Shown: positions 22,650-32,119 of the stretch, one piece after another
Position numbering within the stretch: position 1 is the stretch's first letter
Layout: the number at the start of each line of letters is the position of its first letter
Assembly: GCF_014649715.1 (NCBI RefSeq)
Contig: NZ_BMTO01000007.1
Location: 361,509 to 425,508 of the forward strand
Reading direction: 5' to 3'
Length of the DNA: 64,000 nt
DNA from: Streptomyces lateritius
GTDB taxonomy: Bacteria; Actinomycetota; Actinomycetes; Streptomycetales; Streptomycetaceae
Notes under the pieces: model-generated
What the model was told of the DNA's origin: nothing
Seen by the model: only the letters and a program-made list of their open reading frames with translations
Database searches by the model: none
Translations under genes and position numbers: made by a program

Positions 22650-25529
22650 ATGTCCACGCTCCCCTGGTACGAAGACGTCTCCCCCGGCGCGGGCGCCCTG
22701 CCGCCCCGCGCCTGGTACGCCCGCTCGGACGCCGCCTCCCTGTCGCTGGGCGGCACCTGGCGCTTCCGTCTCTCCCCCACCGCCGACTCCGAGGACGAGT
22801 CGTTCGCCGCCGAGGGGTACGACTGCGGCGCCTGGGGCGAGATCACGGTGCCCGGCCACTGGGTCCTCCAGGGCAAGGACCGCGGCGCCCCCGCGTACAC
22901 GAACGTCCGCTACCCCTTCCCCGTCGATCCGCCGCGCGTCCCGACCGAGAACCCCACCGGTGACCATCTGCGCGGCTTCGACCTCCCGGACGGCTGGCCG
23001 GAGACCGGCGACGCCGTGCTGCGCTTCGACGGTGTGGAATCCGCTGCCCGGGTCTGGCTCAACGGCGAGGAACTGGGCACGTTCAAGGGCTCGCGCCTTC
23101 CGCACGAGTTCGCGGTGGGGCCGCTGCTGAAGCGGCGCGGCAACGTGCTCGCCCTCCGCGTGCACCAGTGGTCCTCCGGGTCGTACCTGGAGGACCAGGA
23201 CCAGTGGTGGCTGCCGGGCGTGTTCCGGGACGTGACCCTGCTCCACCGTCCCGAGGGCGCGGCCCGCGACTTCTTCGTGCACGCCTCGTACGACCACACC
23301 TCCGCCACCGGCACCCTGCGGGTGGAGTGCGATGTGCCCGGCCGCGTCACCGTGCCCGAGCTGGGCATCGACACGGCGACGGGGACGGGCGTGACGGTGC
23401 GGGTCGAGCCGTGGAGCGCCGAGAGGCCGCGCCTGTACGAGGGCGAGTTGGCCGCCGGGGGCGAGCGGATCCCCCTGCGGATCGGGTTCCGTACGGTCTG
23501 TGTCGAGGACGGCGTGATCAAGGTGAACGGCCGTCGGATTCTCTTCCGGGGCGTGAACCGGCACGAGTTCCACCCGGAGACCGGCCGTGCGGTGGACCTG
23601 GCGACGATGCGCCGGGACGTGGAGCTGATGAAGCGGCACAACATCAACGCCGTCCGCACCTCCCACTACCCGCCCCATCCGGCTTTCCTGGACCTGTGCG
23701 ACGCGTACGGCCTGTGGGTCGTCGACGAGTGCGATCTGGAGACCCATGGTTTCGAGGAGCTCGACTGGCGGGCCAACCCGGTCGACGACGCGCGCTGGAC
23801 GCCGGCGCTGCTGGACCGCGCGGAGCGGATGGTCGAGCGGGACAAGAACCACCCTTCGGTGATCATGTGGTCACTGGGCAACGAGTGCGGCACCGGCGCC
23901 GGGCTCACCGCGATGGCCGCGTGGATCCGGGACCGCGATCCGCTGCGGCTCGTCCACTACGAGGGCGACCGGTCGTGCGCGGACACGGACGTGTACTCCC
24001 GTATGTATCCGCCGCACGCGGAGGTCGAGGTGATCGGCCGCCGGGAGGACGACGGCCCCGCCGCCCGGCGCGAGCTGCCCTTCGTCCTCTGCGAGTACGG
24101 GCACGCCATGGGGAACGGTCCGGGTGGACTCGCCGAGTACCAGCGGCTGTTCGAGCGGTACGAGCGCTGCCAGGGCGGGTTCGTCTGGGAGTGGATCGAC
24201 CACGGCCTCGTCCACCCCCGGTACGGCCACGCTTACGGCGGTGACTTCGGCGAGGAGCTGCATGACGGCAACTTCGTCTGCGACGGCCTGCTCTTCCCCG
24301 ACCGGACCCCGTCGCCCGGCCTCGTCGAGTACAAGAAGGTGATCGAGCCCGTCCGGATCGAGGCCGGCACCACGGCCGGGAGCGTACGCGTCACCAATCT
24401 GCACGACGTCGTGGATCTGTCCGCCGTCTCCTTCGTCTGGTCGCATCTGGTCGACGGGGAGAGCATCGGGAGCGGCCCGCTCGCGGTGCCCGGGCTCGCC
24501 GCCGGGGAGAGCGCCGAGGTTCGGCTGCCCGCGCCGCCGGAGGACGAGCGCGAAGGGGAGCGGACCTGGACCGTACGGGCGCTGCTCGCCGGGGACACGG
24601 CGTGGGCGCCGGCGGGACACGAGATCGCGTGGGGTCAGCTCCCGGTGTCGGGACCCCTCCGTGCCGTCAAGACGAGCGGCGTGCGGCCGCTGGTGGAAGG
24701 GCGGCGGATCACCCTCGGCCCGGCCGTTTTCGACGCCCGCACGGGTGAGCCGGTCGCGCTCGGCGGGATCTCGCTCACCGGTCTGCGGCTCGACGTCTGG
24801 CGGGCGCCGACCGACAACGACCACGGGGCGGCCTGGCAGCCCGACGAGCGCCATGGACTGCTCTGGCACGAGCTGGGGCTGCACCGGATGCGGCACCGGG
24901 TCGACGCGGTGGAGACGGACGGCGAGGCGGTGACGGTCCGTACCCGGGTGGCGCCCGCGGCGCGGGACGTGGGTCTGCGCACCGTCTACCGCTGGACGTC
25001 CGACGGGACGCGCGTGGGGCTGAAGGTCTCGGTCACCCCGGAGGGCGAGTGGCGGCTGCCCCTCCCCCGGCTCGGTGTCCGCCTCGGCCTCCCGGCGGCC
25101 TGGGACCGGGTGGCCTGGTTCGGCGGTGGGCCGGGCGAGGCCTACCCGGACACCCGGGCGGCGGCGCGGCTCGGCCGGTGGCGGGCCACCGTGGACGAGC
25201 TCCAGACGCCCTACCTACGTCCGCAGGAGAACGGAGCCCGGATCGGCACCCGGTGGGTCGAACTGGGCGACGGTGGGGGCCGCTTGCGCGTCGAGGGCGA
25301 TCCCGTGTTCTGGTTCACGGCCCGCCGTTGGACGAGTGAGCTGCTCGACGCGGCGGACCACCTCGCCGACCTCGTGCCCGGTGACACGGTGTGGCTGAAT
25401 CTGGACCACGCCCAGCACGGCATCGGGTCGCAGTCCTGCGGCCCGGGCGTCCTGCCGGAACACCGCCTGCACGCCGCTCCCGCCACGTTCTCCTTCACGT
25501 TCGCGCCGCTCGCCGGGGAGTCCGGGTGA
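22650..25529 (+). CDS. Beta-galactosidase, GH2 (LacZ type)
   Basis: A 959-aa retaining beta-galactosidase without a signal peptide, expected to act in the cytosol on galactan- or pectin-derived galactosides. The GH2 signature RGVNRHEFHPETGRAVD, the NIN-AVRTSHYP segment, the acid/base Glu412 (WSLGNECG) and the nucleophile Glu482 (CEYGHAMGN) are all present. The spacing resembles E. coli LacZ. The C-terminal small-chain domain follows. The start is the ATG at 22650, after an AGGAGA ribosome site; an upstream in-frame ATG lacks one. Probable control is by the LacI-type site at 22586. Confidence 0.96.
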   Translation: MSTLPWYEDVSPGAGALPPRAWYARSDAASLSLGGTWRFRLSPTADSEDESFAAEGYDCGAWGEITVPGHWVLQGKDRGAPAYTNVRYPFPVDPPRVPTENPTGDHLRGFDLPDGWPETGDAVLRFDGVESAARVWLNGEELGTFKGSRLPHEFAVGPLLKRRGNVLALRVHQWSSGSYLEDQDQWWLPGVFRDVTLLHRPEGAARDFFVHASYDHTSATGTLRVECDVPGRVTVPELGIDTATGTGVTVRVEPWSAERPRLYEGELAAGGERIPLRIGFRTVCVEDGVIKVNGRRILFRGVNRHEFHPETGRAVDLATMRRDVELMKRHNINAVRTSHYPPHPAFLDLCDAYGLWVVDECDLETHGFEELDWRANPVDDARWTPALLDRAERMVERDKNHPSVIMWSLGNECGTGAGLTAMAAWIRDRDPLRLVHYEGDRSCADTDVYSRMYPPHAEVEVIGRREDDGPAARRELPFVLCEYGHAMGNGPGGLAEYQRLFERYERCQGGFVWEWIDHGLVHPRYGHAYGGDFGEELHDGNFVCDGLLFPDRTPSPGLVEYKKVIEPVRIEAGTTAGSVRVTNLHDVVDLSAVSFVWSHLVDGESIGSGPLAVPGLAAGESAEVRLPAPPEDEREGERTWTVRALLAGDTAWAPAGHEIAWGQLPVSGPLRAVKTSGVRPLVEGRRITLGPAVFDARTGEPVALGGISLTGLRLDVWRAPTDNDHGAAWQPDERHGLLWHELGLHRMRHRVDAVETDGEAVTVRTRVAPAARDVGLRTVYRWTSDGTRVGLKVSVTPEGEWRLPLPRLGVRLGLPAAWDRVAWFGGGPGEAYPDTRAAARLGRWRATVDELQTPYLRPQENGARIGTRWVELGDGGGRLRVEGDPVFWFTARRWTSELLDAADHLADLVPGDTVWLNLDHAQHGIGSQSCGPGVLPEHRLHAAPATFSFTFAPLAGESG

Positions 25530-25548
25530 CCGTCACGGCCACCCGGAC
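25520..25548. terminator. Hairpin between convergent genes
   Basis: GTCCGGGTG (25520-25528) pairs perfectly with CACCCGGAC (25540-25548). The left arm overlaps the beta-galactosidase stop. The convergent esterase ends at 25562, so it may serve both. Confidence 0.55.
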
Positions 25549-25561
25549 CGTGCGCCCCCCC

Positions 25562-26614
25562 TCAGCGGATCAGCCGCTCCGGAAGAATCTCCTGGGCGCG
25601 TAGTTCGCCGAGGACGAGGGCCGCGTACTCCGTGGCCCCGCGCACCGAGGTGTGGGTGTTGTCCCGCTTCTCCGCAGTCAGGTAGAGGGCCTTGGACGCC
25701 TCGGGTCCCAGCTCCTCGACCCGCGCCCTGGTGAGGGCGGTCAGGTCGATCAGCGGGGTTCCGAGGCCGGCGGCGAGACGCCGGATCTCGGCGGGGTGGT
25801 CGACGCCGAGGCCGTTGACGAGCAGGGCGGTGCCGTTGTTCAACGTGCCGTCGGCATTGAACCAGCGGCGCACGATCGGCGTCACGAGCACGGGCCGGCC
25901 ACCCCGCTCCCGTACCCCTTCGACGAGGGTCGTGAGGTTGGCGCGGTAGGTCACTGCGTCGGTCTGCTTGTCGTTGTGGGCGAGCTGGATCAGCACGCGG
26001 TCGCCGGGCCGGATCAGCGGCTGGACGGCGGGGAAGAGGGCGGGGTTCGCCAGGTAGCTGACAGTGCTCTCCCCGGAGTCGGCGTGGTTGGCGACCGCGA
26101 CACCGCGCGTGAGGAACCGGGGCAGTTGCTGCCCCCAGCCGGTGTACGGCTCCCCCGGCTGGTCGCAGACGGTGGAGTCCCCGACGAGGAAGAGCCGCGG
26201 CGTGGCCGGGGCCGTGGTGATCCGGACACCGGAGAGCCGTTGCGCCGCGCCGCCGAAGGTCAGGTCGAGGCCGGGGCTTCCGGCGGGTCCGGTCGGCTCG
26301 CCCTCCGGGTCGCGGACGTCGACGGTGAACGAGCGCCGGGTCCGCTCCCCCGCGCCGGTGTCGGTCCCGGCCAGCAGGGCGCGCCGGGTCTCGCCCGTGA
26401 CGGAGGTCGAGCCGGCGGTGCGCCCGCCGAGGGTGACGGTGACGTCGTACGTGCCGGGCGGGACGTCGAAGTGGCAGACGAGCGCTTGCGTGGTGGCGGA
26501 CGGGGCGCAGTGGTCGAGTCCCTGGCCGTAGGGGCCGCCGTCGGCATGGGCCGGGGCGGCGGTGAGCAGGGCGGCCGCGGTCGTGGCGACGGTGAGCAGG
26601 GCGGTGCGTCGCAT
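25562..26614 (-). CDS. Secreted rhamnogalacturonan acetylesterase (CE12) with N-terminal beta domain
   Basis: A 350-aa secreted SGNH esterase. A signal peptide of 24 residues (ending AHAD) precedes a beta-sandwich-like module (about 30-135; CHFDVPPGTYDVTVTLGG) of the kind found before CE12 domains. The catalytic domain follows with FLVGDSTVCD, NHADSGEST, QLAHNDKQT and DNTHTS, covering Ser, Gly, Asn and Asp/His. Thirteen bp separate it from the upstream lyase gene, so both are on one transcript for rhamnogalacturonan breakdown. Confidence 0.92.
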   Translation of the reverse strand: MRRTALLTVATTAAALLTAAPAHADGGPYGQGLDHCAPSATTQALVCHFDVPPGTYDVTVTLGGRTAGSTSVTGETRRALLAGTDTGAGERTRRSFTVDVRDPEGEPTGPAGSPGLDLTFGGAAQRLSGVRITTAPATPRLFLVGDSTVCDQPGEPYTGWGQQLPRFLTRGVAVANHADSGESTVSYLANPALFPAVQPLIRPGDRVLIQLAHNDKQTDAVTYRANLTTLVEGVRERGGRPVLVTPIVRRWFNADGTLNNGTALLVNGLGVDHPAEIRRLAAGLGTPLIDLTALTRARVEELGPEASKALYLTAEKRDNTHTSVRGATEYAALVLGELRAQEILPERLIR

Positions 26615-26626
26615 CGGTGCTTCTCC

Positions 26627-29359
26627 TTACGCGGGGAGGCTGTCGCCGACGAGGGCGAGGTTCTGGATGGCGGCGAGCCCGAAGAGGGCGGTGGTGTTGG
26701 TGCTGATCCACAGGTGCTCGTAGCCGGGTTCGAGCGCGGCGGGCCCCTGGACGGGGGTCTTGTCCCAGACCATCGCCGAGGTGTAGCCGTCGCTCGCGTG
26801 GAACTTGGCCCAGGCGCGCTTGGCGAGCGCGGGGTCGTTCAACTGGGCCGCCGCGTAGGCGTCCTGGCGCGAGTGGCCCTGGAAGAGGAGCAGGTTGCCG
26901 AAGTTCTTGCCGTAGCGGGCCGCCTGTTCCGTCTTGGAGGCGTTGAAGTAGCGGCAGTAGTCGAGCCAGGCGTTCTTGAAGGCGGGCATGTCGACGAGGT
27001 CGATGAGTTCGGCGCACATCTCGACCAGGCCGAACATCGCGGAGAGGTGGGAGACGCCGACGACGGGCTCGGTGGCGACGGCGAACCGCCCGGTGTCGAG
27101 GTCGTAGAGGCCCGTGCCCTGGACGAACCCGTTGGGCTGGGCGGCGATGGTCTCCATGGTCGAGCGCAGCCGCGCCTCGGCCTTCTCCGCCTTGGGGCCG
27201 CCGCGTTCCCACTCGGTGAGCCAGGCGGCGGCGAGACCGCTCCAGTCCGTGCCGAAACCGACGGACAGGGCGTGACGGTCCGGGGTGTAGGGCTCGGTGC
27301 GGATCTTCCGGATCGGATCGAGGACGAGGAAGGTCTCGTCGGAGTCGACCAGGGCGTGCATGAGGTCGCCGACGCGTTCGTCGGCGGTGAGGTAGTAGTA
27401 GGGGCGGCGGTAGACGGCGGTGGAGATGCGCTGCTGCTTGGCGCTGCACGCGAAGTGCTGGACGCCGTGCCGGGTACCGAGGCCGGCCCAGGTGCCGAGG
27501 TGGTAGACGTCGACCTCGCCGGTGTGGCGGGTCATCGCCTCGGCGAACCGGAAGATGTCGGAGCGGCCTGAGCGCAGGTAGGCGTACCAGAGCCACAGGT
27601 CGGGAGAGAGCTCGGAGTTGTCCCAGGCGTAGCCGCCGACGTCGTACCGCCACTGGTGCCGGTCCTCGTCGTAGGTGTGCATGATGTCGCCGTAGTCCCA
27701 GAAGCCGTACCAACGGCGCTGCTCGGCCTGGTCCTTGTAGTACGTGAAGAGGTAGTCGAGGTGGTCCTCGATCTTCGCCTTCGCCGGCGTGGAGCGGTCG
27801 ACGGGGGCGAAGAGTCCGCCGAACACCCGGGCCCGGCTGAGGTCTTCCGGGCTTGCGGCGAGCTGGGGCGGGGTGGCCACGGCGGCGGCCTGCGCGACGA
27901 GCGCCTCGGCGGTCGGCGTGGCCCCGTTGGCCCAGAACATCAGCTCGCTGGTGCGGGCGATGCCGTACGGCGTGCCGAAGCCGGGCTCGTAGTCCTCGTA
28001 GGTGATGTTGAGGCCTTCGAGCTGTTCGGGGAAGGTGTCCTGACCCATGCCGTCGTGGTAGAAGCGGAGGTCCATGGGCTGGGCCTCGGGCGACCAGAGC
28101 CAGAGGGTGACCTCGGCGGCGTCGCCCGCGGCGCCCCGGATGTCGAGCTGCGCCGGGTGCTTCTGCCAGAAGTCCCGTAGCCCGAAGGAGAACCCGCCGC
28201 TCGGCCCGCCGACGTAACCGAAGCCGTTCGCCCGGCGGCCGCCGCCGGCCGGGATCCAGCCGTGGCCGGCCTTGGTGCGCTTGCGCAGGGAAAAGCCGTC
28301 GGCGGAGAGCTGGGAGAGGGTGTAGTCGCCCCAGGTGGGAATGTACTGGAGGCGGGAGGTGACCCGCTGGTCCCAGGTGGCCGGGTCGGGCAGCTTCTCG
28401 CCCTTGACCTGGGCCGTGCGGACCGCGGAGCCGGGGTCGCGGCGCAGACCGGTGATGCCCTTGACAGCCTCGGTGAGGAAGCCCTGGCCCTCACCCGCGA
28501 TACGGATGTGGCGGTCGTAGGCGGCGTCGCGCATCGGGACGGTGAAGCGGACACCGAGGCCGCGGACGAAGTCCTTGTTCTGGTCTCCGTCGTAGGTGAT
28601 CGTGTGCACCATCCGGAAGGATTCGGCGCCGGCGTAGAAGTAGAGACGGACGGAGAACGGCAGCCAGCCTCGGCTGCCCTTCCGGTGTTTGCCGTCGATG
28701 CGCACGACCGCGCGGACGGGGCCGCGCTGTTCGAGGGTGGCGCCGGCGATCTCGCCGTCGAACCGCTCCCACTTGGCGTTGCCCTGGTCGCCCTCGTCGA
28801 GGTCGCTCTGGCGCAGCAGGACGAGCCGTCCGTCGGTGGCGATCTTCACTCCGTCGCGCGTCACGGACTCGACGAGCTTCCTGCCGTCGCGGGAGACGAC
28901 CGCCCTTATCGTGCCGGTGTCGACGGTGATGCGGCGGTCGGTCTCGGTGACGGTGATCCGCCGGCCGGCGGCGGCCGGGGTTCCGGGGGCGAGGGTGAAC
29001 TTCCGCGCGCCCGCGGCCTCGGGGCCGACGGCGTGCGCGGTCCATTTGAGCGAGCCGTCGGGCCAGCGGGCGGTGGTCCACGTCTGTACGGGGACCTCCG
29101 TGCCGTCGGCCGTGGTGAGCGCGAAGGTCCGGTCGGCGGGGTGGGCGCCCTTGGGCCAGGGCACCCCGAACGTGGACCCGGGCGCCGCCCCCAGTCCGCC
29201 GTCCTCCAGCCAGGTGACGGTCGCCGGCCGCTCGGCGGCGGGGGGTTCGGCGCTCGCGGCGGCCTGTGCGTCGCCCCGCCCGATGGCCCAGCTGAACTGG
29301 GCGGCGGCACCGGCGACGGCGGCGGCCTTGAGCAGAGACCTGCGAGGGATCGGAGACAT
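26627..29359 (-). CDS. PL26-type exo-rhamnogalacturonan lyase (YetA/PcRGLX-like)
   Basis: A 910-aa protein with the layout of the YetA/PcRGLX family: an N-terminal RIFT-like barrel (about 40-130, GSTFGVPWPKGAHPADRTF), a central beta-sandwich (about 170-420), and a C-terminal alpha/alpha toroid with many Trp and Tyr residues (WRYDVGGYAWDNSE, HFACSAKQQR). The Penicillium member releases unsaturated rhamnogalacturonan disaccharides (PL26). The twin-arginine signal PRRSLLKAAAVAG predicts Tat export. The ATG at 29359 follows AAAGGAC. Neighbours (CE12, DUF624, ABC importer) match the Bacillus yes/yet pectin genes. Exact product specificity is inferred. Confidence 0.8.
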   Translation of the reverse strand: MSPIPRRSLLKAAAVAGAAAQFSWAIGRGDAQAAASAEPPAAERPATVTWLEDGGLGAAPGSTFGVPWPKGAHPADRTFALTTADGTEVPVQTWTTARWPDGSLKWTAHAVGPEAAGARKFTLAPGTPAAAGRRITVTETDRRITVDTGTIRAVVSRDGRKLVESVTRDGVKIATDGRLVLLRQSDLDEGDQGNAKWERFDGEIAGATLEQRGPVRAVVRIDGKHRKGSRGWLPFSVRLYFYAGAESFRMVHTITYDGDQNKDFVRGLGVRFTVPMRDAAYDRHIRIAGEGQGFLTEAVKGITGLRRDPGSAVRTAQVKGEKLPDPATWDQRVTSRLQYIPTWGDYTLSQLSADGFSLRKRTKAGHGWIPAGGGRRANGFGYVGGPSGGFSFGLRDFWQKHPAQLDIRGAAGDAAEVTLWLWSPEAQPMDLRFYHDGMGQDTFPEQLEGLNITYEDYEPGFGTPYGIARTSELMFWANGATPTAEALVAQAAAVATPPQLAASPEDLSRARVFGGLFAPVDRSTPAKAKIEDHLDYLFTYYKDQAEQRRWYGFWDYGDIMHTYDEDRHQWRYDVGGYAWDNSELSPDLWLWYAYLRSGRSDIFRFAEAMTRHTGEVDVYHLGTWAGLGTRHGVQHFACSAKQQRISTAVYRRPYYYLTADERVGDLMHALVDSDETFLVLDPIRKIRTEPYTPDRHALSVGFGTDWSGLAAAWLTEWERGGPKAEKAEARLRSTMETIAAQPNGFVQGTGLYDLDTGRFAVATEPVVGVSHLSAMFGLVEMCAELIDLVDMPAFKNAWLDYCRYFNASKTEQAARYGKNFGNLLLFQGHSRQDAYAAAQLNDPALAKRAWAKFHASDGYTSAMVWDKTPVQGPAALEPGYEHLWISTNTTALFGLAAIQNLALVGDSLPA

Positions 29360-29548
29360 GGCAGTCCTTTCATGAGCATGACATTCATGGGGCCCGACGG
29401 TGGTTGCCGCGAGCCGTGGAAGCGGCCAGACGCTCCCGAGCCGGCCGGGGAGACCGCACCTGGAGGGCGACGGCAAGGAGGTGTCCCAGCGAGACGACCG
29501 GCGGCTTCCGCACGACGCGCCACGGGCGCGGCGGAGAGGCGGGCCGCC

Positions 29549-29617
29549 TCGGCTCGGGCCGCGTCGGCTCGGGCCGCGTCGGCTCGCGGTCCACCGCCTC
29601 GCGGTCCACCGCAGCGA
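29549..29617. repeat. Short tandem repeats in the interval before the lyase gene
   Basis: Two copies of a 15-bp unit TCGGCTCGGGCCGCG are followed by two of a 15-bp unit CTCGCGGTCCACCGC. The 300-bp interval 29360-29659 contains no convincing gene. A frame overlapping the DUF624 gene continues through it with Arg/Pro-rich repeats, which I regard as GC-driven. Near the lyase start, CATGA-N9-TCATG (29371-29389) is a weak operator candidate. Confidence 0.7.
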
Positions 29618-29659
29618 GCACGCGGCGACCCCCGCGACGGCGGCGCGCGGGCCGCCCGC

Positions 29660-30226
29660 TCAGCGGGCCGCCGCGCGCCTCTCCACCGCGAGGGTCGCCG
29701 CCATCGCGACACCCAGCGCCGGGGCCGCCAGGGGAACGGCGAACCAGGCCGAGGCCGCGATCACGGCGAAGCCGCAGACGACGAGGAGGGAACCGGCCGG
29801 GTCGCGCACCGTGCGGCGGGCCGACGCGGCGAGCAGCGACCGCCACGAGGAGCCCGGCCGCCAGGCGGCGCAGGCGCGCAGGACGGTGACGACCAGACCG
29901 ATCGCCGCCAGGACCCCGAGCACGCCGACCGTACGGCCGCCCGGCAGCCCCGCCCGTACGATCGCGAGGTCCAGCCACACCAGGGCGAGCGCGGCCCAGA
30001 CCGCCACCCCCACGAGCCAGCCGCGGCGCGCGGCGGACCGCAGGTCCGCCACGAACGCGCGCAGGCCGCCCTCCTCGTCGCCCGTCCAACGGCGCAGATG
30101 CGCCGCCCCCGCGGCCAGCGCCGCGGGAAGGGTCACCAGCGGCAGGGACGCGAGCGTGATCCAGATCCCGACGAGGAGACACTCGGCGAACACGCCGAAG
30201 CGTTCCAGTGTCTGCGGCTTGAGCAT
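29660..30226 (-). CDS. DUF624 (YesL-like) membrane protein
   Basis: A 188-aa protein with about four to five hydrophobic helices and the family opening GVFAECLLVGIWITLASLPLV. YesL-type proteins accompany sugar ABC importers in Bacillus pectin loci and in actinobacteria. The molecular function is unknown; a role in transporter assembly or regulation is a guess. It follows the permease pair by 13 bp and is probably co-transcribed. About 20 residues shorter than common homologues at the C-terminus. Confidence 0.85.
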   Translation of the reverse strand: MLKPQTLERFGVFAECLLVGIWITLASLPLVTLPAALAAGAAHLRRWTGDEEGGLRAFVADLRSAARRGWLVGVAVWAALALVWLDLAIVRAGLPGGRTVGVLGVLAAIGLVVTVLRACAAWRPGSSWRSLLAASARRTVRDPAGSLLVVCGFAVIAASAWFAVPLAAPALGVAMAATLAVERRAAAR

Positions 30227-30239
30227 GGACGCCGCCTCC

Positions 30240-31118
30240 TCAGCCCTTCAGTCCGGACGTGGCCATACCGTCGATCAGATAGCGCTGGAAGGCCAGGAAG
30301 AAGAGCAGTACCGGCAGCAGCGCCACGAGCGACATGGCGATCATGCCGCCGTAGTTGGCGAGACCGTCCTGGTCGACGAACATCTTCAGGCCGAGCGAGA
30401 CGGTGTACTTCTCGGGCTCGTTGAGGTAGATCAACGGCCCCATGAAGTCGTTCCACGCGTTGATGAAGGTGAAGATCGCGCTGGTGATGAGGGCGGGACG
30501 GCAGAGCGGCAGGACGATCGACCAGTAGATCCGCAGGTGCCCGCAGCCGTCCAGGCGCGCCGCCTCGTCCAGCTCCTTGGGCAGGTTGCGCATGAACTGC
30601 ATCATCAGGAAGACGAAGAACGCGTCCGTGGCCAGGTACTTGCCGAGCAGCAGCGGTGTGTAGGTGTTGACGAGTTCCAGCTTCTGGAAGAGCACGTACT
30701 GCGGGATGAGCAGCACGTGGTACGGCAGCAGCAGCGTGCCGATCATCACCGAGAAGAGGATCCCGCGCCCGGCGAAGCCGATTCTGGCGAAGGCGTAGGC
30801 CGCCAGCGAACAGGACAGGACCACGCCGGCCACCGAACCGAGTGACAGCAGGAGCGAGTTGGAGAAGAAGGTGGAGACGGGGATGTCCGCGATGCCGTCG
30901 GCGAGCCGGCGGTAGTTCTCCAGTATCGGATCGGTGGGCAGCAGCCGCAGACTGCCGACGATCTCGTCGTTCGGCTTCAGCGAGCCGCCGATCACCCACA
31001 CGACCGGGTAGAGGACGACCGCGAGGACGGCGAGCGCCCCGAGATGCCAGGCGATCGATCCCGTACGGGCACGCCCCGACCCCGTACGCGTACGCCTCGA
31101 CGTGCTCGTCAGGGTCAT
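30240..31118 (-). CDS. ABC sugar transporter permease, MalG type (second importer)
   Basis: A 292-aa inner-membrane permease. The ATG at 31118 overlaps the end of the MalF-type gene (ATGA). A basic N-terminal leader (residues 1-22, Arg/Thr/Ser-rich) precedes six hydrophobic segments. The EAA loop reads DEAARLDGCGHLRIYWSIVLP and the C-terminus is LIDGMATSGLKG. Located with rhamnogalacturonan enzymes and GH51, it likely imports unsaturated rhamnogalacturonan or arabino-oligosaccharides. No cognate ATPase is encoded nearby. Confidence 0.93.
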   Translation of the reverse strand: MTLTSTSRRTRTGSGRARTGSIAWHLGALAVLAVVLYPVVWVIGGSLKPNDEIVGSLRLLPTDPILENYRRLADGIADIPVSTFFSNSLLLSLGSVAGVVLSCSLAAYAFARIGFAGRGILFSVMIGTLLLPYHVLLIPQYVLFQKLELVNTYTPLLLGKYLATDAFFVFLMMQFMRNLPKELDEAARLDGCGHLRIYWSIVLPLCRPALITSAIFTFINAWNDFMGPLIYLNEPEKYTVSLGLKMFVDQDGLANYGGMIAMSLVALLPVLLFFLAFQRYLIDGMATSGLKG

Positions 31119-32119
31119 CGGGACGCCTCCTCGTAGTGCACCCAGCGCCGCTGGGACCAGAACAGCACCGCGGTCACCAGACCGACGGCGAGCAGCAGCA
31201 TCCAGGCCATCGCCGAGGCGAAGCCCATCCGGCTGTTCTCGAAGCCCTGGATGTACAGGTAACAGGTGTAGACGAGGGTCGCGTCGGCCGGTCCGCAGGA
31301 GTTGCCCTGGCCGCCGAGGATGTAGGCGGAGCCGAAGATTTGGAAGGAGTGGATCGTCTCCAGGAGCACGTTGAAGAAGAGCACCGGTGAGATCATCGGC
31401 AGGGTGATGTACCAGAACCGGCGCCATGTCCCCGCACCGTCCATCTCCGCAGCCTCGTAGAGCTCACGCGGGACCTGCTTGAGCCCTGCCAGGAAGATCA
31501 CCATCGGGGCGCCGAACTGCCAGACGGTCAGGGCGACCAGGCTGTAGACGATCCGGTCCGGGTCACCGATCCAGCCGCCCGCGTCCAGGCCGAACACCTG
31601 CTGGGCGCGGTCGACGACGGCACCGTCCGAGAAGATCGCGCGCCAGACGATGGCGATGGAGACGCTCGCGCCGATGAGCGAGGGCGCGTAGAACGCGGCC
31701 CGGTAGAAACCCTGGCCCGCGCGCTTCTGGTTGAGGAGCAGCGCCACGCCGAGCGCGGCGGCCAGCTTGAGCGGTGTACCGACGATCACGTACCAGCTCG
31801 TCACCTCCACCGAGGTGCGCCAGCGCGGGTCGGCGAACATCTCGGTGAAGTTCCGCAGGCCGATCCACCGCGGGGCGTCGAAGAGGTTGTAGTCCGTGAA
31901 GGCGAAGTAGAGGGAGGCGATCATGGGTCCCGCGGTGAGCAGGACGAAGCCTGCGATCCATGGGGACATGAAGAGGTATCCGGCGAGGTTCTCGCGGTGG
32001 GCACGGCCGCGCCGGGCGCCTCCCGAGGGTGTCGCGGAGCCGCCCCCGGCCGCGGTGCCCGGTGCTGCGGGGTCCACGGCCGGCGGCGCCGGCGGTACGT
32101 GTGTCACGGCCGTTCCCAT
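31115..32119 (-). CDS. ABC sugar transporter permease, MalF type (second importer)
   Basis: A 334-aa permease. The Pro/Gly/Ala-rich cytosolic leader (1-45) precedes membrane helices beginning LAGYLFMSPWIAGFVLLTAGP. The EAA loop is EAAEMDGAGTWRRFWYITLP. The start codon overlaps the binding-protein stop (TGATG), so binding protein, MalF and MalG are translated together. Confidence 0.93.
   Translation of the reverse strand: MGTAVTHVPPAPPAVDPAAPGTAAGGGSATPSGGARRGRAHRENLAGYLFMSPWIAGFVLLTAGPMIASLYFAFTDYNLFDAPRWIGLRNFTEMFADPRWRTSVEVTSWYVIVGTPLKLAAALGVALLLNQKRAGQGFYRAAFYAPSLIGASVSIAIVWRAIFSDGAVVDRAQQVFGLDAGGWIGDPDRIVYSLVALTVWQFGAPMVIFLAGLKQVPRELYEAAEMDGAGTWRRFWYITLPMISPVLFFNVLLETIHSFQIFGSAYILGGQGNSCGPADATLVYTCYLYIQGFENSRMGFASAMAWMLLLAVGLVTAVLFWSQRRWVHYEEASR

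Noticed and set aside
29385..30182. A 265-codon frame overlapping the DUF624 gene
   Set aside because: Out of frame with the clear membrane protein; its Arg/Pro repeats follow from the 15-bp DNA repeats.
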